A stretch of DNA of 64,000 bases from JACJYM01 sp965230495. Lineage in GTDB: Bacteria; Bacteroidota; Bacteroidia; Chitinophagales; Saprospiraceae. The position numbers and the translations under genes are program-made. The notes under the pieces are model-generated. The model did no database searches. It saw nothing but the letters and a program-made list of their open reading frames with translations, and was not told where the DNA came from. This document shows, one piece after another, positions 1 to 8,889 of this stretch. Numbering within the stretch: the stretch's first letter is position 1; each line of letters opens with the position of its first letter. The stretch is taken from assembly GCA_965230495.1 (NCBI GenBank), contig OZ246004.1:1736001-1800000 (forward strand), written 5' to 3'.

Positions 1-1533
1 ATTCTGGTTTCTATATCTTACTCTCCAATAATAGGTAGTATCAGGATCTAGTGGATCAAAAGAAGCATCTGTCAGATCATCTCCAGCTTGCAAATTTGTT
101 TCATAATAGAAATTTTCATTTTGCCACCATTGTTCCACTACTAGTTCATTTTCAAAATCGTTTACGAAAGCAATCTGCCAGTGAGAAGATTGAAGACTAT
201 CTTCTATTCCAAAAAAATCGGATGCCTTAAGTACAATACAACTACTATTTAGCGTATCGTCTTTTGGAAAAACGGCCACCGGAGCTAATGGTTTGATATC
301 ATTCTTAATTACGGTTATTTCATCTCTTAAAATATTATCTTGTATCAAGTTCTGATCCCCTCTGGAAAATCTCTTCAATGTAAACTGTGGATCATCACCA
401 GCTTCTACCTCCACTAAAACAAATCCATATTCATCCTGACTTTTCACAAATTCAGCATAATCGGCGTTCGGAAATTCTCCCCAATTATCAATAGCACCAC
501 CAGCTGTGGCCACATTAACCCAAAGATGCTTATGGTCCTGAGACTGACCGCGACTATAACCATGAGTATGTCCAAAAAAGTGGATAGAAGGCTTGCTACA
601 TTCTTTGGTAAAGTTTTCAAGGGAATCTATGACTTCTCCTGTAAAATTGTTCTCACCAGGTGTCCAAAGTTCTGATTTATAAGGATGATGTAATTGTGCA
701 AAAACAAAATCTATATCTTCTTCGGTACACGCCGAATCAAGAACCATTCCCAACCAATCAAGTTGAAGATTTTGATCTGCAGAACCACTGTTAGAGTTCA
801 ATCCTACTATCCGAACATTAGAAATATCCTTATACCAGCACTCCTCTTCCAAACCAGACACTCCGTTATTTGGTAATGAAAAGTACTTCTTAAAATTATT
901 TAATCCCCCTCCATGGTATTCATGATTGCCAGGTACGGGATACAATGGAACATAAGGAAATAAACTATCTGTCTGGTCAAAGAAATGACTCTCCCATTGG
1001 CTATAGTTACCTCCTGTAACCACTAGGTCCCCCGGTATTATAACTCCCTCCAGATTATTAATATCCGCATCTACATCTGATAATGAGACCGGTATAATTC
1101 CTTCTTCTATTATTTCCTTAAATTTTCCAGGAAAACTGCCATCTCTCTGCATATCACTTATGGCCATCAATTGAATAGAACCTTCCGAAGATGTTTCGGC
1201 CAAAGTCTTGAAAGAATACACAATGGAATTTTGGCCTCCTTCCATGTTCATCTGATAATAATATTTTGAATCAGGTAATAATGATGTAATAGAAGCTTCA
1301 TGAATTTGAGAACTACCAGAGCCCAGAATTGAACTGCTATTAATCGTTGAATCTAAATTAAATGGATCTACCCCCCAAGATACATTACCTATTCCTACTC
1401 CATCTACTTCCCACATGACGATAACCGAAGTATCTGAAACATTCTGAAGATAGGGTTTAACGACAATATTCTGTCCTATATTGATTCCTACAAATCCAAT
1501 GCTAATTAATAGTAACCATATTATGTGTTGCAT
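1..1533 (-). CDS. Secreted metallophosphoesterase (purple acid phosphatase-like), 3' end cut by window edge
   Basis: The frame is open for 511 codons from the ATG at 1533 to the window edge, so the C-terminus is missing. A hydrophobic start of about 20 residues looks like a signal peptide. It is followed by a beta-rich domain of about 90 residues that resembles the FN3-like N-terminus of purple acid phosphatases. The metallophosphoesterase core follows: SDMQRD near residue 125, GDLVVTGG, PGNHEYHGG (His204, Glu205), a QLHHP block and FFGHTHG (His322, His324). These are the dimetal ligands of the calcineurin-like fold. The first motif is DxQ, not the usual DxG or DxH. The visible C-terminal end contains DPDTTYYWRVRY, typical of FN3-like modules in secreted Bacteroidota proteins, so a T9SS sorting tail may lie beyond the edge. 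It probably hydrolyses phosphoesters outside the cell; the substrate is not predictable. Confidence 0.85.
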   Translation of the reverse strand, partial: MQHIIWLLLISIGFVGINIGQNIVVKPYLQNVSDTSVIVMWEVDGVGIGNVSWGVDPFNLDSTINSSSILGSGSSQIHEASITSLLPDSKYYYQMNMEGGQNSIVYSFKTLAETSSEGSIQLMAISDMQRDGSFPGKFKEIIEEGIIPVSLSDVDADINNLEGVIIPGDLVVTGGNYSQWESHFFDQTDSLFPYVPLYPVPGNHEYHGGGLNNFKKYFSLPNNGVSGLEEECWYKDISNVRIVGLNSNSGSADQNLQLDWLGMVLDSACTEEDIDFVFAQLHHPYKSELWTPGENNFTGEVIDSLENFTKECSKPSIHFFGHTHGYSRGQSQDHKHLWVNVATAGGAIDNWGEFPNADYAEFVKSQDEYGFVLVEVEAGDDPQFTLKRFSRGDQNLIQDNILRDEITVIKNDIKPLAPVAVFPKDDTLNSSCIVLKASDFFGIEDSLQSSHWQIAFVNDFENELVVEQWWQNENFYYETNLQAGDDLTDASFDPLDPDTTYYWRVRYRNQN

Positions 1534-1571
1534 TGAAATTAAATCTATCGATTAAACATTGAGCAAAATCG

Positions 1572-1597
1572 GTGAAGCTCAGAAAACCGAGCTTCAC
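1572..1597 (-). terminator. Hairpin, probable terminator of the M43 protease gene
   Basis: A perfect 9-bp inverted repeat, GTGAAGCTC/GAGCTTCAC with an 8-nt loop, lies between two minus-strand genes. On the minus strand it is followed by CGATTTTG, a weak U-tract, so termination may be partial. Confidence 0.55.
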
Positions 1598-1611
1598 TTC
1601 ATATTTATATC

Positions 1612-4600
1612 CTATATTTTAGTCCCCCTCAAATAGAAAAACTCTCTATCTGTTTTGAATTGAATTTGATAAACGCCACTGTTCATATCGACGATATCTA
1701 GTTCAATATAAGAGTTTCCTATTTCAATAACATCGACGACCTTCTTTATAAGTCTTCCATTAATGTCAAAAATCGAAATCTCAACATTCTTTTTTTGCTC
1801 AGATTCATATTGTACTAGTAGTAACTCTCTAAATGGGTTTGGAGCTAGGTAAATATTGTTAATGTAATCAGGCAATTCTGTTGAAGATGCATTAATATTC
1901 AATTCCACTTCATCTTTACATCCATTTGCATCAATTATACAGAAGATGTACATTCCATCTTCTAAGTCAATAAAGCTACCTGAATCCTGTGTTGTCATGC
2001 AGCCATCTGAACTATAAAGATACGGTTCTGTTCCTCCCATACCAGATATCTCGATGTTCTTCCCATCGGGGCTAAGATTATAATTCAGCACCAATTCATC
2101 TGGTTCTCCAACTACAATGCTTCTTTCCGTCATACAATTGGTATTGGTCTCTATTAACATGAACTCGTAAGTCTCAGCACTTAAGTTGTCAAAACTTAAA
2201 TCACTATATAAAACTCCATCCAAATAATATTCAAAATCTCCACTTCCTCCAGAAATAGAAACAGAAATTGCTCCATCCGATTCTCCAAAGCAAGATACAT
2301 GAGTTACTGATTCTGTAACTATTACTAAATTTTCTTCAACAGAAACCATTGAAGTGCTCTCACAACCATTTGAATCAGTCACAATTAAATCATAATCGCC
2401 AGAAGCAACGTTTTCGAATTCTCCGGTATTATTTGTCATCCCACTTAAAGAATAAGTAATCTCTCCATTTCCAGAAGCTGAAACATTAACATAACCTCCC
2501 TGATCAACACATAAAACGTCAACGATCATGATATCTTCTATCATTACACCATCCTTATCTTGTACCGTTATTTCAAATGTATTATTACAATTGTTTTCGT
2601 CAGTCACCTCTAAGTCATACGTCCCGGAACCTAAGCCATCAAACATACCGTCCATATTAGTTAATCCCTCCAATGAATAACTTAAATCACCTGTTCCTCC
2701 AGATGCGGTTACCGAAACTTCTCCATTATCCATTCCGCAATCAGCATCAACCACCATTGTTTCGGTCAGCATTAAGCTGTCAGGATTTACTAATTCCACC
2801 ATTACGGTATCCTTACAATCGTTTAAATCTTTGACATATATATTGTATTCTCCTGCCTGTAAGTTTTCAAAGGTGTCCTGAGAAGCATAGTCGTCACTAT
2901 TTATTGCGTAAGTGAAACTACCATTTCCTCCACTGGCTGTAGCTATAATAGATCCATCCATAGATTCATAGCAATCAGGATCATAGGTTTCACTTGCCAT
3001 TAAATCCAAAGTCATCGGTTCATTGATTACAGTGTCCAATTGAATGACGCAGTTATTTGTATCTCGAATCATAATATTATATGACCCTGTACTCAAATCC
3101 TCAAAAATATTTTCAGATTGAAAATTCATTCCATCCTTAGAATATTTATAATTTCCTGTGCCCCCTACAGCAAATATTTCGATAACACCATCTTCATCTC
3201 CATTACAAGAAACGTTCGAAACAAAGCTACTGTCTACTTTGATAGAATCAGGCGAAGAAACCGTCGCCATCATAATATCAGTACAGTCATTATCATCTAA
3301 AACAGTAATTTCATAAGTTCCATTTTCTAAATCGGTAAACACCCCTGTTCCATTTGTTAAATCACCGTCCAGTTGATATAAATAAGAACCTGTACCTCCA
3401 ACCGCAGTAGCCACTATTGCACCATCACTACCACCTGCACATAAATTATCTGTTTCATTGCTAATAGAAAGTACAAGTATTTCTGGAGCATCCAACTCCT
3501 GAATCAACTCATCTGTTTGTCCATTCCCATCCTCAACGGTGATCACATAAGTATCTGCAGGTAAGTCGTTGAAATATCCATTATTATTGCCTCCTATACC
3601 ACTTATTTCGAAATAATAATCTCCATCTCCTCCTGTAGCACCTACTTCTATCAAACCATCGGAGCTATCATGACATAGAGGCATTTCCATATAGTTTACA
3701 AATATTTCCAGAGGATCAGGAGTGTTTAATCCAGGAGAACTTTGTAATGAAGCCCTTGAGTTGTTCAACACTTCATTCATATAATCTCCCTGATCTACTG
3801 TGAAAGCATTCATACAATTATCGTTCACATAGTCCATATAATTCATAAACATATCTCCACTATTTCCGCAACTCGGACTTGGATGATTAGGGCAGCCAAA
3901 ATTTTCGTCATCTTGCAAAGGAGTATCATCCATTCCATCATCCTGACCACATCCACCATTTCTCCAGACATGAAAAAGGCCTAACCAGTGTCCGACTTCG
4001 TGTGTACTTGTACGACCAAGATTGTAAGGAGCTTGTGTAGCATATCCCGGCCCTCCAAAAGTAGTCGATTCCACATGTATAAAATCATTAATCGGGTCGC
4101 TAGGCACAAAATTTATCGATGGCACTGAAGCCAAACCTAGATATGGTAAATTTGGTGCAACCCAGATATTCATATAATCCTCTCTGGGCCAAGCAGTTTG
4201 AGATCTTATTGAATATGCATTGCTATTGAAGTCCTGATTTGTACCAAATCTTGTAATTCCGTCCGTAGCTCCTCCATTAGGATCTTGAGAAGCCAATTGA
4301 AATCTTATGCCTGTATCTCCCACATCAAATTCGGGAGGTGTATTACCGGCATCTGAATTAGTCCGGGCAAAGTCATCATTCAACACGTCGATTTGGCTCT
4401 GCACATGCTCTAAGCTAAAATTACTTCCAGAGCCTACAGATTCTCCTGGAGCATGAACTATAATTACATGGACTGGAATGGTTATGATCATTCGATTTTC
4501 TCCTTTCCCTTTCCTATTTTTATAAAATTCTGTAAACGAATTATTCTTGTCTATTAATCGTTGTGGATATTCCTGATAGTAATTATCCATGTGCTGGTCC

Positions 4601-4677
4601 GTACCACATCTATGTGGAGCCTGAGAAATTGCAAAACCGGCAATAAAAAGTATTAAAAAAGTAAATATTGACTTCAT
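1612..4677 (-). CDS. T9SS-secreted M43 (pappalysin/cytophagalysin-like) zinc metalloprotease with eight SprB-type repeats
   Basis: The start is placed at 4677 because MKSIFTFLILF begins a clear signal peptide; an ATG 48 nt further upstream would put a polar stretch in front of it. The protein is then 1021 residues. HEVGHWLGLFH at about 226-236 is the M43 zinc motif (His226, His230, His236, Glu227 as base), and NYMDY near 280 fits the Met-turn. From about residue 330 come eight repeats of about 75-80 residues, each with a Cys, an acidic DG motif, GGTG/GGNG, a Y-x-Y strand and DxNxC. These are SprB-type repeats found in gliding adhesins and other secreted Bacteroidota proteins. The last 80 residues (APNPF, ISIFDINGRLI, GVYQIQF) form a type A T9SS sorting domain. 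It is likely a cell-surface or released protease. The long repeat stalk is larger than in most M43 proteases. Confidence 0.9.
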   Translation of the reverse strand: MKSIFTFLILFIAGFAISQAPHRCGTDQHMDNYYQEYPQRLIDKNNSFTEFYKNRKGKGENRMIITIPVHVIIVHAPGESVGSGSNFSLEHVQSQIDVLNDDFARTNSDAGNTPPEFDVGDTGIRFQLASQDPNGGATDGITRFGTNQDFNSNAYSIRSQTAWPREDYMNIWVAPNLPYLGLASVPSINFVPSDPINDFIHVESTTFGGPGYATQAPYNLGRTSTHEVGHWLGLFHVWRNGGCGQDDGMDDTPLQDDENFGCPNHPSPSCGNSGDMFMNYMDYVNDNCMNAFTVDQGDYMNEVLNNSRASLQSSPGLNTPDPLEIFVNYMEMPLCHDSSDGLIEVGATGGDGDYYFEISGIGGNNNGYFNDLPADTYVITVEDGNGQTDELIQELDAPEILVLSISNETDNLCAGGSDGAIVATAVGGTGSYLYQLDGDLTNGTGVFTDLENGTYEITVLDDNDCTDIMMATVSSPDSIKVDSSFVSNVSCNGDEDGVIEIFAVGGTGNYKYSKDGMNFQSENIFEDLSTGSYNIMIRDTNNCVIQLDTVINEPMTLDLMASETYDPDCYESMDGSIIATASGGNGSFTYAINSDDYASQDTFENLQAGEYNIYVKDLNDCKDTVMVELVNPDSLMLTETMVVDADCGMDNGEVSVTASGGTGDLSYSLEGLTNMDGMFDGLGSGTYDLEVTDENNCNNTFEITVQDKDGVMIEDIMIVDVLCVDQGGYVNVSASGNGEITYSLSGMTNNTGEFENVASGDYDLIVTDSNGCESTSMVSVEENLVIVTESVTHVSCFGESDGAISVSISGGSGDFEYYLDGVLYSDLSFDNLSAETYEFMLIETNTNCMTERSIVVGEPDELVLNYNLSPDGKNIEISGMGGTEPYLYSSDGCMTTQDSGSFIDLEDGMYIFCIIDANGCKDEVELNINASSTELPDYINNIYLAPNPFRELLLVQYESEQKKNVEISIFDINGRLIKKVVDVIEIGNSYIELDIVDMNSGVYQIQFKTDREFFYLRGTKI

Positions 4678-4905
4678 TCTCAATGTTTGTTTAAATTTTA
4701 GCACAAAATATAAATTTATATACAAGTAATATTAAAAAATAATTGCAATGGTTGTCTTATAGACATTAAAAAACCAATCTGCTTTAAAAGACGCCCACCA
4801 AATAAGTAGTTATTGGAATAGAAAGTCCCACATTTATAAAAAAACTACACTAAAAAAGATGTGACAAATATTATCTTCATTTACTTTCAAATTAAAAAAT
4901 AATTT

Positions 4906-4913
4906 TATCTTTG
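4906..4913 (+). promoter_or_regulatory. Probable -7 element for the tRNA-Arg/rpmB/rpmG operon
   Basis: TATCTTTG matches the Bacteroidota -7 consensus TAnnTTTG and lies 44 bp upstream of the tRNA. No good TTG is seen at the expected -33 position. It is the only convincing promoter in the 280-bp gap before the tRNA. Confidence 0.55.
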
Positions 4914-4957
4914 CAGCCTTAAATTAATCATGTAGACTCGGAAGAGAAAGAAAACAT

Positions 4958-5031
4958 GGCTCCGTAGCTCAACTGGATAGAGTACCTGACTACGGATCAG
5001 GAGGTTGAAGGTTCGAACCCTTCCGGAGTCA
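4958..5031 (+). tRNA. tRNA-Arg (anticodon ACG)
   Basis: The 74-nt sequence folds into a full cloverleaf. The acceptor stem is GGCTCCG/CGGAGTC with one G-T pair. The D-arm is GCTC/GAGT. The anticodon stem CCTGA/TCAGG holds the 7-nt loop CTACGGA. The T-arm is GAAGG-TTCGAAC-CCTTC. The anticodon ACG reads CGN arginine codons, normally after A34 is deaminated to inosine. The discriminator base is A, and CCA is not encoded. The gene ends 16 bp before rpmB on the same strand, so the two are probably co-transcribed. Confidence 0.95.
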
Positions 5032-5047
5032 CTAAAAGAATAATAAA

Positions 5048-5296
5048 ATGTCAAGAGTTTGTCAACTAACTGGGAAAAGACCTATAACAGGTAATAATGT
5101 ATCTCACTCGAATAGAAAAACGAAAAGAAGATTTTTACCAAATTTGATCAAGAAAAGAATGTACATTCCTGAATTGGACAAATGGGTTACTATGAAAATT
5201 TCTACTTCGGCTTTAAGAAATATTAACAAGATAGGTTTGTATGAATACCTAAAAAGATGTGAATCTAAGGGAATTGATACAGGGGTAAAATTATAA
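5048..5296 (+). CDS. rpmB: 50S ribosomal protein L28
   Basis: This 82-residue basic protein has the L28 pattern: an N-terminal CQLTGKRP, the NNVSHSNRKTKRRF block and a WVTMKISTSALRNI core. L28 is part of the large ribosomal subunit. The length is normal for Bacteroidota. It is followed at 25 bp by rpmG and then by the DUF4295 gene, a gene order typical of this phylum. Confidence 0.97.
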   Translation: MSRVCQLTGKRPITGNNVSHSNRKTKRRFLPNLIKKRMYIPELDKWVTMKISTSALRNINKIGLYEYLKRCESKGIDTGVKL

Positions 5297-5321
5297 TCTT
5301 TAGACATTTAAATAATTCAAG

Positions 5322-5510
5322 ATGGCAAAGAAATCAAAAGGAAATAGACAGCAGATAATTTTGGAGTGTACTGAACATAAGGCATCAGGTATGCCCGGCA
5401 CTTCTAGATATATAACTCAGAAAAATAGGAAAAACACTCCTGACAGACTTGAGTTAAAAAAATACAACCCTATTTTAAAGAAATATACTGTTCACAAAGA
5501 AATTAAGTAA
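5322..5510 (+). CDS. rpmG: 50S ribosomal protein L33
   Basis: This 62-residue protein has the L33 features: an early MAKKSKGNRQ, a central TSRYITQKNRKNTPDRLELKKYNP-type segment and a basic tail ending HKEIK. It contains one cysteine only, so it is the zinc-free (C-minus) form. It sits between rpmB and the DUF4295 gene, 2 bp before the latter, and belongs to the same operon. Confidence 0.96.
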   Translation: MAKKSKGNRQQIILECTEHKASGMPGTSRYITQKNRKNTPDRLELKKYNPILKKYTVHKEIK

Positions 5511-5512
5511 TT

Positions 5513-5689
5513 ATGGCTAAAGTATCGAAAAACGCCAGAGTAGCTCAAAGAGCTGCCAATGCAGGATCAGGAAAAGATCATGCTAAAGTGGTAAAGAGTA
5601 TTAAAGATCCAATAACTGGAAAATATACTTTTAAAGAAATGATCATTCACAAAGATAAAGTGAAAGAATTTTTTGCTGAAAACAAGTAG
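5513..5689 (+). CDS. DUF4295 family small basic protein
   Basis: A 58-residue open frame begins MAKVSKNARVAQRAA and ends FFAENK. It starts 2 bp after the rpmG stop. This small Lys/Ala-rich protein immediately after rpmG is the conserved Bacteroidota DUF4295 family. The position with L28 and L33 suggests a ribosome-associated role, but the function is not established. A strong terminator follows, so it closes the operon. Confidence 0.9.
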   Translation: MAKVSKNARVAQRAANAGSGKDHAKVVKSIKDPITGKYTFKEMIIHKDKVKEFFAENK

Positions 5690-5711
5690 AATTCTCTTTC
5701 TAAAAACTTAT

Positions 5712-5751
5712 AAAGGGTAGTCTAATTAAATCAATTAGGGTACCCTTTTTT
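5712..5751 (+). terminator. Rho-independent terminator of the rpmB-rpmG-DUF4295 operon
   Basis: The outer stem AAAGGGTA/TACCCTTT encloses an inner stem CTAATT/AATTAG and is followed by a run of T to 5751. Confidence 0.85.
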
Positions 5752-5752
5752 G

Positions 5753-5760
5753 TATATTTG
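5753..5760 (+). promoter_or_regulatory. Candidate -7 element of ftsY
   Basis: TATATTTG matches TAnnTTTG, directly after the upstream terminator and 11 bp before the ftsY start. If used, the transcript would have almost no leader. No matching TTG is seen at the -33 position. Confidence 0.4.
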
Positions 5761-5771
5761 AAAATCAAGAT

Positions 5772-6725
5772 ATGAGTATATTTAAAAAGTGGTTTACTAA
5801 GGAAAAAGAAGAGGAGTTAGATGCTGGACTAGAAAAAACCAAGAGTAGTTTTTTTTCGCAGATTACCAAAGCGGTGGCGGGAAAGTCAAAGGTCGATATA
5901 GACTTTTTAGATGAGTTGGAACAAATACTTATAAGCTCTGATGTAGGTCTGGAAACTACTATTAAAATTATTGACCGTTTAGAGGAAAAAGTTGCCAAGG
6001 ATAAATACATTAATACTGAAGAATTAAACGAAATTCTAAAAAATGTCATTATCAATATCCTTACGGAGAACAATACCGAAGATATTGATGATTTCACCCC
6101 TCCAGAAGATAAATGCCCTTATGTACTATTAGTGGTTGGGGTAAATGGAGTTGGAAAAACAACTACCATTGGAAAGCTCACCTATCAGCTAAAAAAAATA
6201 GGTAAGTCCGTAGTATTAGGGGCTGGAGATACTTTTAGAGCGGCGGCTGTGGATCAACTGAAGATCTGGGCAGATAGGAACGAAGCATATTTCTATTCAA
6301 AGGGTATGCACACGGACCCGGCCGCTGTAGCATATGAAACGGTGCAATTTGCTCAAAATATGTCTCTGGATGTAGCCATTGTCGATACTGCTGGCAGGCT
6401 ACATACCAAAAAACATCTAATGGATGAATTAACTAAGATTAAAAAATCTATTAATAAAAAATACCCCGGTGCACCACATGATGTGCTTTTGGTTCTTGAT
6501 GCAACCACAGGACAAAATGCTATAGAACAAGCCAAGAGATTTACTGAAGCAACCGATGTTACCGCCATAGCTCTGACTAAACTGGATGGAACGGCTAAAG
6601 GAGGAGTTGTTCTAGGAATCAGTGATCAGTTCAAAATTCCTATTAAGTACATTGGAATAGGTGAAGGAATAGAGCAATTACAAGTTTTCAATAAACGTGC
6701 CTTTGTCGAGTCACTATTTAAATAA
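5772..6725 (+). CDS. ftsY: Signal recognition particle receptor FtsY
   Basis: At 317 residues this is a short FtsY: an N-domain helical bundle to about residue 100, then the SRP-type GTPase (NG) domain. Visible motifs are G1 GVNGVGKTT (123-131), an AGDTFRAAA block, G3 DTAGRL near 205, G4 TKLDG near 270 and GIGEG near the C-terminus. The long acidic A-domain of E. coli FtsY is absent, as is common in this phylum. FtsY binds the SRP-ribosome complex at the inner membrane and hands nascent membrane proteins to SecYEG. It stands alone between terminators, apart from the ribosomal operon. Confidence 0.97.
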   Translation: MSIFKKWFTKEKEEELDAGLEKTKSSFFSQITKAVAGKSKVDIDFLDELEQILISSDVGLETTIKIIDRLEEKVAKDKYINTEELNEILKNVIINILTENNTEDIDDFTPPEDKCPYVLLVVGVNGVGKTTTIGKLTYQLKKIGKSVVLGAGDTFRAAAVDQLKIWADRNEAYFYSKGMHTDPAAVAYETVQFAQNMSLDVAIVDTAGRLHTKKHLMDELTKIKKSINKKYPGAPHDVLLVLDATTGQNAIEQAKRFTEATDVTAIALTKLDGTAKGGVVLGISDQFKIPIKYIGIGEGIEQLQVFNKRAFVESLFK

Positions 6726-6764
6726 TTTTAAAGTAATTTTCGAATAACTTAAAACATAAGTAAA

Positions 6765-8834
6765 ATGAAAAAAAATCTATTAAGTATTTTTCTTGTCATC
6801 TTTTCTTTTGTAGTTGGATTTGGTCAGGGAGAAGCACCTAATCCGTTTGACTATGGAAAAATGTGGACTTTTGAAAATCCGCCAAAAGAATGGTTTAAAG
6901 AAGCATATGGTTTTGAAGCTGATGATGCATGGTTTGATTCTGTACGAAAAAGTAGCTTAAGATTTGCTACTTGGTGTAGTGCTTCTTTTGTGTCAGAATC
7001 CGGGCTTATAATGACAAATCATCATTGTTCGAGAGATGTAGTAGCTGCCTTACAAAAAGAAGGAGAAAACTTTGACAAAAACGGATTCTATGCCTCAACC
7101 TTAGAGGATGAGAGAAGAGCAGAGGGCCTTTTCGTTGAGCAATTGATTAAAGTAGCAGATATCACTGATATGGTCTTGTCTAAGACAGCCAATGCTGATA
7201 ATGATGCTCATAGATTGGAATTAAGAGCTGCAGCTTTAAAAGAAATAGAAAGTAAGTATGCCGAAATGGATGGGTGGCAGGACCTGAGATTACAAACTGT
7301 AACTTATTATTCCGGAGGTAAATTCTCATTGTATGGATATAAAAAATATGATGACATAAGACTAGTCCTAATTCCAGAATTAGATTTAGGATTTTATGGT
7401 GGTGATCCTGACAACTTCACGTACCCAAGATATAATTTAGACTGTACCTTTTGGAGAGCCTATGATGAAAACGGCAAACCTGTTAATTCCTCTGCAAACT
7501 ATTTGAAATTTAATAAAAATGGAGCTTCTGAGGGAGAGCCGGTTTTTGTTGTTGGTAATCCTGGAAGAACTGAGAGATATAGAACTGTTGCTCAATTAGA
7601 ATATGATAGAGATATTAGATTTCCTGCTCAAGTGGAATTTCTTTCAAACAGAAATGAAATGATGATGGAAGAATACATGGCTATGAAAGACGATCCATCA
7701 AAAGAGTACGAAGCTCAGGAATTATTAAACAATATTGCTAATGTCGCCAATTCAATGAAGGCATACACAGGTATATTAGGAGGTCTCAATAATGAAGAAT
7801 TTTTCAATAGAAAAGTTGAAATGGAAAACTACATTAGATCTAAAACAGCGAATCAAGATGACTGGGTTGAACTTAAAGACTCATATGATGAATTGAGGCC
7901 ACATGGATGGGCAGTAAGCCTTTTATCCCCTAGCCCATTGAGAGGAGACATTTATATGATGATGTACAAATTGACAAGCTTTGAGCAAGCTGTTAAATCG
8001 GAAATTGGTGATGAAGATAGACAAAAGGCAATTGATGATATTCTGACATATTGTAATGCTTTCGAAGACCCTAAGCAGATTAGATATTTTAAAACATTTT
8101 TAAAAGAAGTACAAAATAATATTCCTAAAGGAGACATGACTCTTGCAAATGTATTGGAAGGTATGGGCATAGATGATTATGTGGCCAAATTGGTAGAAAA
8201 AACCAGATTTAAAAAGGAAGGAAAAGCGAAAAAGTGTCTGAGTAAAGGTGACAAGATAACTAAGGACAAAGATATGTTGATGAAGGCAGCAAGAATTTTT
8301 TCTACTAAATACCAAGAAGCTGGAAATAAATTCCAGACTTCCGGTCCAAAAAGAAGAGCACTTGAAGCTAAAATCGCTAATCACGCTTTTAATGTATTCG
8401 GTACTTCATTACCTCCTGATGCAACTTTTACGTTAAGAATATCAGATGGTGTGATGAAAGGATATGAATACAATGGTACAATTGCTCCTGTTCATACTAC
8501 TTACTATGGCATGTACGACAGGCATTACAGCCACAATCAGGAATTCCCATGGACGCTTCCTGAAAAATGGATGAATCCACCAGCTGGATTATTAAGTTCT
8601 CCACTAAACTGTGTTTCTACCAATGACATTATTGGAGGTAACTCAGGGAGTCCATTAATTAATAAAGATAAGGAAGCTGTTGGGTTAATTTTTGACGGTA
8701 ATATTGAATCTCTTCCTGGCAACTTCATATTTGATGAAGAAAAGAATAGAACTGTATCTGTTCATGCAGGAGGAATCTATGCCGCTTTGAAATATATTTA
8801 TAAAGCTGATAGAATAATTAAAGAACTAGACTAA
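6765..8834 (+). CDS. S46 family dipeptidyl peptidase, DPP7-like specificity
   Basis: The 689-residue protein starts with a signal peptide of about 20 residues ending VGFGQ. It has the S46 layout: an MTNHHC catalytic His block (His86/His87), the conserved GGDPDNF...YPRYNLD block at about 210-226, and the nucleophile in GGNSGSP (Ser627). The S1-pocket residue 18 positions after the Ser is Gly645, in IFDGN. Within S46, Gly here is known for DPP7 (hydrophobic P1) and Arg for DPP11 (acidic P1), so DPP7-type specificity is inferred. S46 enzymes work in the periplasm and release dipeptides from N-termini. This fits a proteolytic lifestyle and the secreted M43 protease nearby. Confidence 0.92.
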   Translation: MKKNLLSIFLVIFSFVVGFGQGEAPNPFDYGKMWTFENPPKEWFKEAYGFEADDAWFDSVRKSSLRFATWCSASFVSESGLIMTNHHCSRDVVAALQKEGENFDKNGFYASTLEDERRAEGLFVEQLIKVADITDMVLSKTANADNDAHRLELRAAALKEIESKYAEMDGWQDLRLQTVTYYSGGKFSLYGYKKYDDIRLVLIPELDLGFYGGDPDNFTYPRYNLDCTFWRAYDENGKPVNSSANYLKFNKNGASEGEPVFVVGNPGRTERYRTVAQLEYDRDIRFPAQVEFLSNRNEMMMEEYMAMKDDPSKEYEAQELLNNIANVANSMKAYTGILGGLNNEEFFNRKVEMENYIRSKTANQDDWVELKDSYDELRPHGWAVSLLSPSPLRGDIYMMMYKLTSFEQAVKSEIGDEDRQKAIDDILTYCNAFEDPKQIRYFKTFLKEVQNNIPKGDMTLANVLEGMGIDDYVAKLVEKTRFKKEGKAKKCLSKGDKITKDKDMLMKAARIFSTKYQEAGNKFQTSGPKRRALEAKIANHAFNVFGTSLPPDATFTLRISDGVMKGYEYNGTIAPVHTTYYGMYDRHYSHNQEFPWTLPEKWMNPPAGLLSSPLNCVSTNDIIGGNSGSPLINKDKEAVGLIFDGNIESLPGNFIFDEEKNRTVSVHAGGIYAALKYIYKADRIIKELD

Positions 8835-8855
8835 CTTAATAAGATTCAAGTTGAT

Positions 8856-8889
8856 AAAAAAGGTGTTGCTTCTGAGTGACACCTTTTTT
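8856..8889. terminator. Bidirectional terminator between the S46 peptidase gene and hemW
   Basis: The stem GGTGT/ACACC is flanked by six A on the left and six T on the right with a 12-nt loop, so it can act on both strands between two convergent genes. Its last two bases overlap the hemW stop codon. Confidence 0.7.

Noticed and set aside
694..876. 60-codon plus-strand open frame
   Set aside because: It is a shadow on the opposite strand of the metallophosphoesterase gene, which has full motifs.
2100..3720. Regularly spaced repeats that might be taken for a CRISPR array or DNA satellite
   Set aside because: The period (about 225-240 bp) is in frame with an open gene and the repeats are protein-level SprB-type repeats with diverged DNA.
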